Assembly: GCF_032302195.1 (NCBI RefSeq)
Contig: NZ_CP135275.1
Coordinates: forward strand, 3,844,001-3,908,000
DNA from: Paenibacillus sp. MMS20-IR301
GTDB taxonomy: Bacteria > Bacillota > Bacilli > Paenibacillales > Paenibacillaceae
Length of the DNA: 64,000 bases
Direction of reading: 5' to 3'
How positions within the stretch are numbered: position 1 is the first letter of the stretch; every line of letters begins with the position of its first letter. The translations under genes were made by a program, and so were the position numbers. The notes below the pieces were generated by a model. It was not told where the DNA came from and did no database searches. It worked only from the letters and a program-made list of their open reading frames with translations. Positions 1 through 8,024 of this stretch are shown one piece after another.

Positions 1-26
1 GATCACCGTCAGCTATCTGTATCCCT

Positions 27-1628
27 CTATTTGGATGTCATTTCTTTATAAGCCGCAGTACGCTCATCCAGAATCGCCTGGCCGCCGCTTGCCATATAAT
101 CTTTAATCATCGAGTCATATATGCTGTCGAACTGCTCAGGCTTGATCATAGTCAGCTTGACAATGATTTCCTGGAACTTATCCGCAAGCGCCGTACCGTA
201 TTTCGCCTCGGCCTCGATCGGATGACCGAACCGCACCGGCTGAATTGTATCGACATTGGAGATTTCTACCGACTTCTTCATATCCGCCTGGAATTTCTCC
301 GGGGTCTGGGCAATGTAAGCCGCCTCATTCTTCGCATCATCACCGGCGAATTTACCGTTAACGATAATCGCAACATCACCAAAGTTATACAGGCGGTCGG
401 TGATGTCAGAGGTGGCATCCGGTTTAACGACCGGAACACCGTCCACCAGTGTGTAGTTCTCATTCTCTACACCGAACTGAATATCGAACAGATTCGTATC
501 CGAAGCCATCCAGTCGAGATATTTCAGCGCCGCTACCGCATTGCTGCTGGATTTCGGGATCATGACATACATGGCGTTAGGGGCATAAGCCGGTTTGGCA
601 TGCTCGCCTGCATCATTCGTAAAAGTATCCACCGGAGTGATGGACGCTCCCGGCACATTAGCCTGCAGGTTCTCATAGAAGTCATTCCAGGTGAAGTAAG
701 GTTCACCTGCATCCTCCGTATAGAAGCCTACCAGACCATTCTGCAGACTCTGCCACAGCTGTTTCTTATCTTTATCCAGGCCGAAATCCTTGCTCATCAG
801 CCCTTCATTATAGAGCTTATTCATGAATTTCAGCGCATCCTCAAAGCCCGGCAGCAGTGCCGGATAGTCGCTTGAGCCCAGCTGCTGGGTCAGGGTATAG
901 CGCTGTTCCTCAGTAAGCGGCTTAATAAACGACCAGATCAGCGGTTCATACTGGGCAGCCGCCAGACTTACACCGAATGGAATTACTTTGCCGCCGGTAT
1001 TGCCCGGGTCTTGTTCCTTGAATGCCTTAAGTGTGTTATACAGCTCTTCGGTAGTTGACGGCGCCGGCAGACCCAGCTTATCCAGCCAGTCCTGGCGGAC
1101 ATAACCGGCATATTTGCCTAGCACCAGCCTTCTGCCCGGAATTGCGAACTGCTGGCCGTTATACTGTCCGTAAGCCAGCGTATCTTCACCGAGGAATTTC
1201 TTCAGATTAGGCGCATATTCATCAATAAGTTCGGTAAGATCCGTAAGTCCGCCCTGCTCTGCATAGCGGTTGAACGTACCTGAGTCATAGGTGAATACTA
1301 GATCCGGCACTTCACTCTTGCTGGCCATCAGAACATTCAGCTTCTGGATTTCTTCCGAGCGGGGAACAGGAACGAACTCTACATTAATATTGTTCGGCTC
1401 ACCGAACCGCTCCTGTACAAGTCTGGTTAAGTAACTGTCAGAGATGGTGTAACCGGAAGGTGTATTGCCGCGGTCGAACAGTTCCACCTTTAATGTAGCA
1501 GGCGCGGGAGAACCGGCATTTCCGCTCGCCGTATCCTCCTTCGAAGAACACGCGGATAACAGCATTGTAGAGACCATCAGAACCGCCATTGCCGGGCTTG
1601 CCCATTTCTTAGACCCTCTTGTCGTCAT
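27..1628 (-). CDS. Extracellular solute-binding lipoprotein (LplA-like, sugar ABC type)
   Basis: Binding protein of a carbohydrate ABC importer, anchored to the outer face of the membrane; it would deliver an oligosaccharide to LplB/YtcP-type permeases. The 533-aa product starts with a basic, hydrophobic signal and a lipobox ending LLSAC, with the lipidated Cys at residue 27. Acid-rich linker residues follow, then a long periplasmic-binding fold typical of the 500-550 aa Paenibacillus LplA family. The start is supported by GAAAGGTG eight bases upstream. No permease genes lie upstream; any partners would have to be left of the window. The sugar is unknown. Family call is firm, substrate is not. 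Confidence 0.9.
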   Translation of the reverse strand: MTTRGSKKWASPAMAVLMVSTMLLSACSSKEDTASGNAGSPAPATLKVELFDRGNTPSGYTISDSYLTRLVQERFGEPNNINVEFVPVPRSEEIQKLNVLMASKSEVPDLVFTYDSGTFNRYAEQGGLTDLTELIDEYAPNLKKFLGEDTLAYGQYNGQQFAIPGRRLVLGKYAGYVRQDWLDKLGLPAPSTTEELYNTLKAFKEQDPGNTGGKVIPFGVSLAAAQYEPLIWSFIKPLTEEQRYTLTQQLGSSDYPALLPGFEDALKFMNKLYNEGLMSKDFGLDKDKKQLWQSLQNGLVGFYTEDAGEPYFTWNDFYENLQANVPGASITPVDTFTNDAGEHAKPAYAPNAMYVMIPKSSSNAVAALKYLDWMASDTNLFDIQFGVENENYTLVDGVPVVKPDATSDITDRLYNFGDVAIIVNGKFAGDDAKNEAAYIAQTPEKFQADMKKSVEISNVDTIQPVRFGHPIEAEAKYGTALADKFQEIIVKLTMIKPEQFDSIYDSMIKDYMASGGQAILDERTAAYKEMTSK

Positions 1629-1715
1629 TCTCTCATCACCTTTCCCCTTATCAATGTCAGAAAACTTACCTCGAATTTCCGATCACATTAGCATCAGCAA
1701 CTTCGATGTCACTAA

Positions 1716-1744
1716 GTATTACATGAATTTGCAGAAACGTTCAA
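1716..1744 (-). promoter_or_regulatory. Possible sigma-A promoter of the binding-protein gene
   Basis: Read on the minus strand, TTGAAC (-35) and TAATAC (-10) are separated by 17 bases, about 90 bases before the lipoprotein start. The rest of the 1629-1984 gap shows AT-rich sequence, including a plus-strand TATAAT near 1770, but no gene or clear terminator. Confidence 0.4.
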
Positions 1745-1984
1745 TAAACCATTTTCCACTTTTCATTGGTTATAATATATGTAGGGAAAGCTGACAAACA
1801 AACAATTATCGTCCAGACAAACTGTTTTCACCCGGCAGATTTGCCGTGTTTTATGGTATTGTCGTTTAATTTGGCCTTACTGTATGTCCCCTATGCCAGC
1901 TCAAAGCCAAAGAGGCTGCCTCCGCAGAGACAACCCTCATATAATGCCTATAGTTCACACCCGGTACCTGACACCGTGAAGGAC

Positions 1985-2809
1985 TCAGCGTGCGATAATA
2001 GCGTCGACCCGGTACCCGGTACCGCTGCCCGTCAAGGTTGCATTATAGTATCCCCGGTCATTCGGCTTACATTTATAGTCACCGGAGCAGCCGCACACAA
2101 AGAACTTCGTTCTGGGATAGTCCGGATGAATGTTTGCCAGCTTGCGGTAAAATTTATGCCCGTGATGCGTAAATATGGCCAGCACTTTATCTCTGGCTTT
2201 AACCGGGATAGACGAGAAAAATCTGGTTGTCTCCGCCGCACTTAACACATGGCTGGGCTCAACCGTAATTCCCTGCACCTTAAGGGGCCAGTGAAAATCA
2301 ATAATATAGTAATGGCTGTCGTCCAGCTTCCTGAGCAGGTTAATACTCGCCGGAGTGAATATTCCAAGAGCACAGTCCAGCCATACATATTTCACCCTGC
2401 CCTTTGTACCCGGGAAATTCATCTGTCCGGCAACCGCCCCCAGATATTGTGTGAATAACGGCCGGGTGCTGGCCTCCCAATTGCCTATGGATGCTTTGTA
2501 AGGAATACTTCCAAGTGTGCCGGTTACGGTATCCTTAAAATCCTTGTAATAGGTGCCTGCATGATTTCCGTGGTCGGCCCCTGCTTGTGTATTATCCCCG
2601 CCAAAAATAAAAAAACGCTTATTGCCGCTGCCTGCTGCCTTCGGTAAAAGACTTCCAAACATGCTTAGGCTGTTCCCGTACCCCACATGACTGTCACCAA
2701 ACACCGCAAACTCTATGATCTGAGCCTTTGCCATACGGTTCAATCTGCCTACGGGTCCCGTCCCTGCACGGCGCACCCGTTTCCTGCCCGATCCCGCCAG
2801 CCTTGTCAT
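1985..2809 (-). CDS. Calcineurin-like metallophosphoesterase
   Basis: Predicted metal-dependent phosphoesterase of unknown substrate. The two-metal signature is visible in order: GDSH near residue 40, GGDN about 30 residues later, GNWE (usually GNHE/D) and near the C-terminus THHGH. The N-terminus is Arg-rich and precedes the catalytic fold without an obvious signal peptide. The ATG at 2809 is chosen because GAGGTGG sits six bases upstream; the longer frame to 2824 lacks a site. It stands alone between a binding-protein gene and tetR. The Trp in place of the usual His in the third motif is atypical, so activity may be altered. 274 aa. Confidence 0.75.
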   Translation of the reverse strand: MTRLAGSGRKRVRRAGTGPVGRLNRMAKAQIIEFAVFGDSHVGYGNSLSMFGSLLPKAAGSGNKRFFIFGGDNTQAGADHGNHAGTYYKDFKDTVTGTLGSIPYKASIGNWEASTRPLFTQYLGAVAGQMNFPGTKGRVKYVWLDCALGIFTPASINLLRKLDDSHYYIIDFHWPLKVQGITVEPSHVLSAAETTRFFSSIPVKARDKVLAIFTHHGHKFYRKLANIHPDYPRTKFFVCGCSGDYKCKPNDRGYYNATLTGSGTGYRVDAIIAR

Positions 2810-2924
2810 CTCAAGCCACCTCATATAAACAGATTCAGCGCTGCACTATACTGTCTACTATTTATATGCGTTTCGGCTCCCGTACTCTTGGACCGCTATA
2901 CAATCCCGTAACCTGATCCAGGGG

Positions 2925-3506
2925 TCAATTTGCACGGAGCAATGCAATCTGCTTGGCCATATACTGCGGCGTATACGGCATATCCTCCCGGAGCCAGGCA
3001 ATGATGGTTCCGATTAAGGCGGCGCTGCCGTACCAGACGGCGATATCCCTCTGCACAACTGTGTTAGAAGTCACGCTGTCAGCCCTTCCTTTATCCACAC
3101 GGTCGGAAATGATGCCAGCCATCAGCCTGAACAGACGGTCCGAGAAAATCGTACTCCGCCGCGATGTAAGCACAACCTTGTAGAATTTCGCATTACCGGC
3201 GATATGACCCAGCAGACGCTCCAGCATCGGCCATTTCTCATTCTCAGACGCATCAGGATTGTCCGTATAACTGCTGACCACCTGCATGACCTCTTCGGCC
3301 ATATCATCAGCCATTTTCTCCAGCATATCCGGAATATCACGGTAATGCAGATAGAAGGTCACCCGGTTAATCTTCGCACGCTCTGCGATCTTGTTGACGG
3401 TAATTTTCTCGATGCTCATTTCTTCCATCATATCAATGACAGCCTCTCTCAGCATCTGCCTGGTCCGCAGCACCCGCGGGTCGGTCCGTGGGGTTGTGTT
3501 ATCCAT
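2925..3506 (-). CDS. TetR/AcrR family transcriptional regulator
   Basis: DNA-binding repressor, 193 aa. The N-terminal helix-turn-helix is clear at about residues 15-60 (ITVNKIAERAKINRVTFYLHY), followed by a helical ligand-binding domain with a YxxPQYMAKQI-like tail found in the TetR_C_7/YsiA-like group. The ATG at 3506 has GGAG at a good distance; a TTG 21 bases earlier is less likely. It is divergent from the MFS transporter at 3741, the usual arrangement for a local repressor of a drug pump. The shared intergenic region carries an inverted repeat and a direct repeat that could be its operators. Confidence 0.88.
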   Translation of the reverse strand: MDNTTPRTDPRVLRTRQMLREAVIDMMEEMSIEKITVNKIAERAKINRVTFYLHYRDIPDMLEKMADDMAEEVMQVVSSYTDNPDASENEKWPMLERLLGHIAGNAKFYKVVLTSRRSTIFSDRLFRLMAGIISDRVDKGRADSVTSNTVVQRDIAVWYGSAALIGTIIAWLREDMPYTPQYMAKQIALLRAN

Positions 3507-3541
3507 TTCCTCCGCTCCATTCCTCAACGTTTATTTCAAAG

Positions 3542-3600
3542 GCTACACTTTACTCTCAAATGTCGCTTTTCTTCTGCATAGACTACATTTTGCTTTCACA
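3542..3600. promoter_or_regulatory. Direct repeat near the tetR start
   Basis: Two near-identical copies of CTACA(C/T)TTT(A/G)CT(C/T)TCA lie at 3543-3558 and 3583-3598, 40 bases apart, just upstream of tetR. They could be regulator half-sites; no experimental family motif is recognised. Confidence 0.35.
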
Positions 3601-3635
3601 CGTAAACTAATAAACATTTTTTCAGAAATCGTTGC

Positions 3636-3663
3636 TTGATTACATGAAAATTTCAATTATAAT
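3636..3663 (+). promoter_or_regulatory. Predicted promoter of the MFS efflux gene
   Basis: TTGATT and a consensus TATAAT separated by 16 bases, about 78 bases before the GTG start of the transporter. Confidence 0.55.
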
Positions 3664-3675
3664 CTACTTTATACC

Positions 3676-3690
3676 TTGTAAACTATACAA
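3676..3690. promoter_or_regulatory. Candidate TetR operator, inverted repeat
   Basis: TTGTA-AACTA-TACAA, a perfect 5-5-5 inverted repeat starting 13 bases after the -10 box. It sits where a bound repressor would block transcription of the efflux gene. Confidence 0.45.
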
Positions 3691-3740
3691 CACATTGTAA
3701 ATTTAGTCCATGAACGCCGATTGGAAAGGATGGAAGCAGA

Positions 3741-5231
3741 GTGAGTAACAAGACAGAACTAAAAGACAGTTCCATCAAAAAGGGACCCATCTTGTTTGTA
3801 ATGATTCTGGGGGCCTTTCTGGCCACACTGAATCAGACGATTATGAGTGTCGCCACACCGGAGTTAATGCGTGATTTCAGCATCACAGCTGCTACGGCCC
3901 AGTGGCTGACCACCGGCTATATGCTGGTTAACGGGGTGCTGATTCCGATCACCGCCTATTTGATGCAGCGCTTTACTACGCGTGAGCTGTTCCAGGCATC
4001 GATGTTCATCTTCTTCGGAGGCACGCTCGTCTCCGCCCTCGCCGGAAGCTTCCCGGTGCTGCTGACCGGCCGGATGATTCAGGCTGCCGGCGCAGGCATT
4101 ATTATGCCGCTGCTGACCAATGTCATCTTAACCCTGTTCCCGCGTGAGAAAAGAGGCGCCGCCATGGGAATGGTCGGGCTGGCCATTATCTTCGCCCCGG
4201 CGATCGGCCCTACACTGGCCGGATATATTATGGAGCATTACTCCTGGGAGACCATGTTCTACGGCATGCTGCCGCTCACTGTTATCGTTATCGTCTGCGG
4301 CTTCATCTATCTGAAAAATGTTGCCGAGCGCATGTATCCGAAAATCGACTTAACCAGCGTAATCTTGTCCACCATCGGCTTCGGAACCCTGCTGTACGGC
4401 TTCAGCCGTGCGGCCAGCGCAGGCTGGTCGAGCGCCGAGGTGCTGCTGTCGCTTGCCGCAGGCGTAATTTCACTCGGCTTGTTTGTATGGAGACAGCTTG
4501 CTTCAGCAAGCCCGCTGCTCGATCTGCGGGCGTTCAAATATAATATGTTCTCCCTGACCACTGTCATCAGTGTCGCCGTAACGATTGTGATGTATGCCGA
4601 CATGATGCTGCTGCCGCTCTATCTGCAGAATGCCCGCGGCTTCACCGCAATGGAATCCGGCCTGCTGCTGCTTCCCGGCGCAGTGATCATGGGAGCGCTG
4701 ATGCCCGTTACCGGCAAGCTGTTTGACCGCTTCGGTGCGAAATGGCTGGCTGTTATCGGCCTGCTGATCACCATACTGGCCACATTAAGCTTCGTGAATC
4801 TGACAGATTCAACAAGCTATGTCTACCTGATGCTCATGTCCACAGGCCGCCGGATCGGGATGGCGCTGCTGCTCATGCCGATTCAGACGCTGGGTCTCAA
4901 TCAGCTGCCAAACAAGCTTAACTCCCATGGTACTGCCATCTCCAATACAGTAAGACAGGTAGCCGGTGCTGTCGGAACCTCCCTGCTGGTCACGGTCATG
5001 ACCAGCAGGACCACAGCCCATATGAAGGATATTATGGTCAGCGGTGTGCAGGATACCAAGGAGCACATGATTACTGCGGCTACCATCCAGGGCATCAATG
5101 ATTCTTATCTCGTCATTGTCGCCATCGGCATCATCGGTCTGGTCCTCTCCTTCTTCATTAAGCAGGTGGGCCAGGCCACCGAGAAGGAAGCTGAATTGAA
5201 GCTGGGTAAGGTTGTTGCTAAGGAAGTTTAA
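3741..5231 (+). CDS. MFS multidrug efflux transporter, DHA2 (EmrB/QacA) family
   Basis: Proton-driven exporter of drugs or toxic metabolites in the cytoplasmic membrane. The 496-aa length and many hydrophobic segments fit the 14-helix DHA2 family. The family motif LNQTIMSVATPELMRDF lies in helix 1 and the following loop, and the antiporter motif C region GAGIIMPLL...AIIFAPAIGPTLAGYI is present. The start is GTG with AAAGGA ten bases upstream. The divergent TetR gene and the operator-like repeat in the promoter suggest substrate-induced expression. A strong hairpin follows the stop. Substrate cannot be read from sequence. Confidence 0.92.
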   Translation: MSNKTELKDSSIKKGPILFVMILGAFLATLNQTIMSVATPELMRDFSITAATAQWLTTGYMLVNGVLIPITAYLMQRFTTRELFQASMFIFFGGTLVSALAGSFPVLLTGRMIQAAGAGIIMPLLTNVILTLFPREKRGAAMGMVGLAIIFAPAIGPTLAGYIMEHYSWETMFYGMLPLTVIVIVCGFIYLKNVAERMYPKIDLTSVILSTIGFGTLLYGFSRAASAGWSSAEVLLSLAAGVISLGLFVWRQLASASPLLDLRAFKYNMFSLTTVISVAVTIVMYADMMLLPLYLQNARGFTAMESGLLLLPGAVIMGALMPVTGKLFDRFGAKWLAVIGLLITILATLSFVNLTDSTSYVYLMLMSTGRRIGMALLLMPIQTLGLNQLPNKLNSHGTAISNTVRQVAGAVGTSLLVTVMTSRTTAHMKDIMVSGVQDTKEHMITAATIQGINDSYLVIVAIGIIGLVLSFFIKQVGQATEKEAELKLGKVVAKEV

Positions 5232-5306
5232 GCAGCGGCGGCAATTGGGTATCTGATTATGCATCATATTATAGCTCATAGCGGGTTTACGCTTAATGAG
5301 CGCAGT

Positions 5307-5343
5307 CTTAAGAGATCAGCGGATATCCCGCTGATCTCTTAAG
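5307..5343 (+). terminator. Perfect 16-bp hairpin after the MFS gene
   Basis: CTTAAGAGATCAGCGG at 5307-5322 pairs perfectly with 5328-5343 around a five-base loop. There is no long T-run after it, so termination may be only partial, but position and stability fit a transcript end. Confidence 0.6.
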
Positions 5344-5426
5344 TGTGTTGCAGCAGAACCCTGAGAGCTTCAGAAATTAAATGTGAGTTCGCTTGCGGCA
5401 GGTTTGTTTTATCCGAAGACGATATG

Positions 5427-5561
5427 TTAAGTGTACTTCGTACAGCTAAATGATCTGTTTGTCCGCACATTATCGGTTTAGCTGTATTTCATGCAACTAA
5501 ACTGCCATGAGCAGCTTGTTTTAACGTATTCGGACGAATTTAGTTGCACAGAGTGCAGCTA
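5427..5561. repeat. Three related short palindromes in a 450-base gene-free gap
   Basis: The gap 5232-5685 contains no gene. Three imperfect palindromic units share the arm TTTAG(C/T)TG(T/C)A: 5427-5450, 5477-5501 and 5539-5561. Each folds as arm, 3-5 base loop, arm (for example TTTAGTTGCAC-AGA-GTGCAGCTA). GTCCG and CGGAC flank the middle unit, so a larger fold is possible. Confidence 0.5.
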
Positions 5562-5685
5562 TCTGAGGCAGCATCTCCTTTTCGTTCCTTCTAATTGCAC
5601 GTAAGACAACTATCCCTGAGTTTCCTCTCGAACCGAGATATATTGTCTCATTTTTGAATGAACCCGCTTCTTTAGTACAGAGGCT

Positions 5686-6357
5686 CTAATGGGAAGCGAA
5701 ATACTTCCAAACCCCTTCCGAAATAACTTCGGTTGTTCCGTCAATCACTTTAATAGCCGTTTGATCATCCATCGCATATGCCGGCCCCCGTATCCCGGCA
5801 GCCCATTCCTCGGCAGCAGCCATGGTGTTTCCAGGCAGTTTCTCATGATCCAGATGCGGAAACATTGCAAAATCAACTAAACCCAGTGCTCCATCGCCAC
5901 CGGCGGGTGGGGTCCAGCCAACGAAGAATTCCCCGACATTAGGTGCCATTACCATACTTCCGGCGCTCATTCCCACATATACTGCCTGCAGTGACGGCAA
6001 GAGCTCTGCCAGTCCGGACTGCCGCATCCAGTGGCTCAGATAGAGGGCGTCGCCGCCTGCTGCCAGGAGGACGTCCGTCTCCTGAACCAGCGGCACCCAG
6101 CGCTCTTTGTTGATGCTTGGCAGTGCGGTGAGCTCCAGTACACCAACTGACTTCCACCCGAGATCGACCATAGGATTCCCGGAGTTCCCGCTAATGAACT
6201 GCCAGGCTTCGACCCCTGGGCCTAACCAGGGGTGTCCGTACATCGCAGTGGGGATGCATAGGGCACTGGAGTCAGCAATCGGCTTGCTGAGCATGCCCAC
6301 TAGCGCGTTGTGTATGCTTTTGTTATTAACACCTGCAGATGTCAGCAATAGTTTCAT
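5686..6357 (-). CDS. Peptidase E-like protein (family S51, glutamine amidotransferase fold)
   Basis: Probable cytoplasmic aspartyl dipeptidase or related hydrolase, 223 aa. The class I glutamine amidotransferase-like fold is shown by LLLTSAG at the start, the GGDALYL strand-turn and the nucleophile elbow GMSAGSM with the catalytic Ser. A later FPHLDHE supplies the likely His. The ATG at 6357 is preferred over the upstream frame to 6396 because AAGGAG lies seven bases before it. It is monocistronic and diverges from a small coiled-coil gene. Substrate is uncertain; many relatives are only annotated as Type 1 GATase-like. Confidence 0.82.
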   Translation of the reverse strand: MKLLLTSAGVNNKSIHNALVGMLSKPIADSSALCIPTAMYGHPWLGPGVEAWQFISGNSGNPMVDLGWKSVGVLELTALPSINKERWVPLVQETDVLLAAGGDALYLSHWMRQSGLAELLPSLQAVYVGMSAGSMVMAPNVGEFFVGWTPPAGGDGALGLVDFAMFPHLDHEKLPGNTMAAAEEWAAGIRGPAYAMDDQTAIKVIDGTTEVISEGVWKYFASH

Positions 6358-6552
6358 AACTTCACTCCTTGTCGTTGTATACGATTGCATAAACAATAAG
6401 TGGATTTATGACACTTAATCCTCTCATTATTCCCATTTCCGGACGGCAGAGGCCGAATTAAGTGCCTTTTTCCAATTAAATTCCCCATTCAGCTGATTTC
6501 ATTATTATTAAATGTCATTTATCCACTTATTATCCCGGGCCCGAGGCAGGAC

Positions 6553-6593
6553 GTCCGCACGCTGTCCGCACTTTGTCTATACACTGTCCGCAC
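6553..6593. repeat. Three GTCCGCAC direct repeats in an 11-bp register
   Basis: The octamer GTCCGCAC occurs at 6553-6560, 6564-6571 and 6586-6593, offsets of 11 and 22 bases, about 110 bases before the small coiled-coil gene. It lies in the otherwise featureless 6358-6699 gap. One-helical-turn spacing is typical of multimeric regulator sites; no known motif is recognised. Confidence 0.4.
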
Positions 6594-6699
6594 GCAGATC
6601 AGCACCGCACTTTCTGTCAGCCGTCTCGCCTAAACCAGCAGCTTGTAGTACAATAATAGTCTGGTTCCACCATTATAGTAGAAGAGTAAGAGGTGCCCT

Positions 6700-6996
6700 A
6701 TGGCTATTAGTTTCACGAAATCCGTACACAGTAATCTAAATCAGGAAATTTCCGGAATGGAATCGAATATAGCGGAGCTCCAGAAGAAGTCCAAGCAAGT
6801 TCAGCACAAAATAACCCGGCTGGAGAAAGACTGCACACTCAGCAGCTCCCCCAGCAGTCTAAGCAGCAAATTAAGCCGGATTACGAAATTAAAAGCCGAG
6901 CTCAAAAAAATCTCCCGGCAGCAGCTGGAGCTGTCCAAGGAGATTAACCAAAAGAAGTCTAAGCGTGCCCAACTGCCCCCTGCTCCGGCAGAATAA
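6700..6996 (+). CDS. Small coiled-coil protein of unknown function
   Basis: 98-aa hydrophilic protein without signal peptide or membrane segment. Heptad-like spacing of Leu/Ile with many Lys, Glu and Gln indicates two coiled-coil helices (about residues 10-45 and 55-90) separated by a Ser-rich turn (SSSPSSLSS), so a helical hairpin is likely. The C-terminus is Pro/Ala-rich. AAGAGGTG precedes the ATG. I do not recognise a family; a structural or scaffolding role cannot be deduced. It stands alone, followed by a GC-rich hairpin at 6999-7020. Confidence 0.65.
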   Translation: MAISFTKSVHSNLNQEISGMESNIAELQKKSKQVQHKITRLEKDCTLSSSPSSLSSKLSRITKLKAELKKISRQQLELSKEINQKKSKRAQLPPAPAE

Positions 6997-7053
6997 CCTG
7001 CCGGGCGGCGGCAGCCGGCAAGGAGACTTTAAGCTAATTTGACGCTCCCGGCA

Positions 7054-7257
7054 TTATCCGTTAAGAAATTTCAGCCTGCCGATCCGCTTCACTCCTTCGG
7101 TATAAGCCCAGCTGCCGGCACCGGCCAGAAGCGTATTATGCAAAATTTTTGACGCCAGTGAAAAGGCCATGCTGCCTATCAGCATATCAATGATAACAAA
7201 ACGGAAGATATCTTGCTTCGTAATCAGGTATATCTTGAACTCCTGCTTGGGACTCAG
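7054..7257 (-). CDS. Possible small membrane protein at the end of the iron operon
   Basis: An open frame of 67 codons follows the ATPase gene by about 35 bases. It encodes one hydrophobic helix (FRFVIIDMLIGSMAFSLASK, about residues 18-37) flanked by basic residues and a C-terminus rich in Lys/Arg. The frame runs from a stop just above to 7054 and contains no ATG, GTG or TTG before the helix. The only start with a ribosome site is CTG at 7257, with CAGGAGAGG six bases upstream; ATG at 7185 would lose the N-terminus. Residue composition looks coding. Function unknown; the operon position suggests an accessory to the iron transporter. Confidence 0.5.
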   Translation of the reverse strand: MSPKQEFKIYLITKQDIFRFVIIDMLIGSMAFSLASKILHNTLLAGAGSWAYTEGVKRIGRLKFLNG

Positions 7258-7292
7258 CGTGATCCTCTCCTGTCTATATGTGTTTTGTGTAC

Positions 7293-8009
7293 CTATATGC
7301 TCCGCTGTGGTTGTCTAATGCCGGGATTCGCATATTCTGCGGCGGGCAGCGGGGTACGGATCTCCTTAATCACGCCATGCTCCAGCCGGATCTGGCGTTC
7401 CGCCAGCTCGCCGACCTCCGGTGCATGGGTAACCATAATGATCGTATGCCCTTCGCGGTGCAGCTCCTGGAACAGCTCCAGCACAATGCCTTCATTGGCC
7501 TCATCCAGATTCCCCGTCGGCTCATCCGCCAGAATCAGCGCCGGATAATTAATCAGCGCTCTGGCAATGCAGACCCGCTGCTGTTCACCGCCGGACAGCT
7601 GCCGCGGCAGATGCTTGGCCCGGCCCTCCAGTCCGACACGCGCCAGTGCGGCTAGCGCTTCCTTCTCATCCGGCATACTGTGATAGTACTGGGCAACCAT
7701 TACATTCTCCAGCGCAGTCAGATGGGGAATGAGATGAAACTGCTGGAAGACCAGGCCGATTTTATCCCTGCGGATCTCGGTCAGCTTCCGCGGACTCAGC
7801 GTAGAGGTCACAATACCGTCAATCCGGATTTCGCCGCTGGTCGGCTTGTCCATCAGACCGATCATGTTCAGCATGGTGCTCTTGCCCGAGCCGGAGGAGC
7901 CCATAATCGACACCCATTCTCCCGGCTCCACGGCAAAGCTGATATCCTGCAGCGCATACAGACTGCCGTATGTTTTGCTGATGCCCGAGATTTCCAGTAT
8001 ACTCATCAT
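7293..8009 (-). CDS. ABC transporter ATP-binding protein of the P19/FTR1 iron system (LolD/MacB type)
   Basis: Cytoplasmic ATPase that should energise the two FtsX-type permeases upstream. Walker A GSSGSGKST (near residue 40), signature LSGGEQQRV, Walker [14 protein letters not shown] and the switch His in VTHAPE are all present. About 238 aa, normal for LolD/MacB ATPases. Start could be any of three stacked codons (8012 GTG, 8009 ATG, 8006 ATG) behind GGGGGAAAG; 8009 has the best spacing. It is the counterpart of Cj1663 in the Campylobacter jejuni p19 locus. Confidence 0.9.
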   Translation of the reverse strand: MMSILEISGISKTYGSLYALQDISFAVEPGEWVSIMGSSGSGKSTMLNMIGLMDKPTSGEIRIDGIVTSTLSPRKLTEIRRDKIGLVFQQFHLIPHLTALENVMVAQYYHSMPDEKEALAALARVGLEGRAKHLPRQLSGGEQQRVCIARALINYPALILADEPTGNLDEANEGIVLELFQELHREGHTIIMVTHAPEVGELAERQIRLEHGVIKEIRTPLPAAEYANPGIRQPQRSI

Positions 8010-8024
8010 CACTTTCCCCCTTCA

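Noticed and set aside
1766..2245. 159-codon plus-strand frame in the 1.7-2.2 kb region
   Set aside because: Most of it is antisense to the metallophosphoesterase gene; the upstream TATAAT lacks a -35 and no ribosome site is present.
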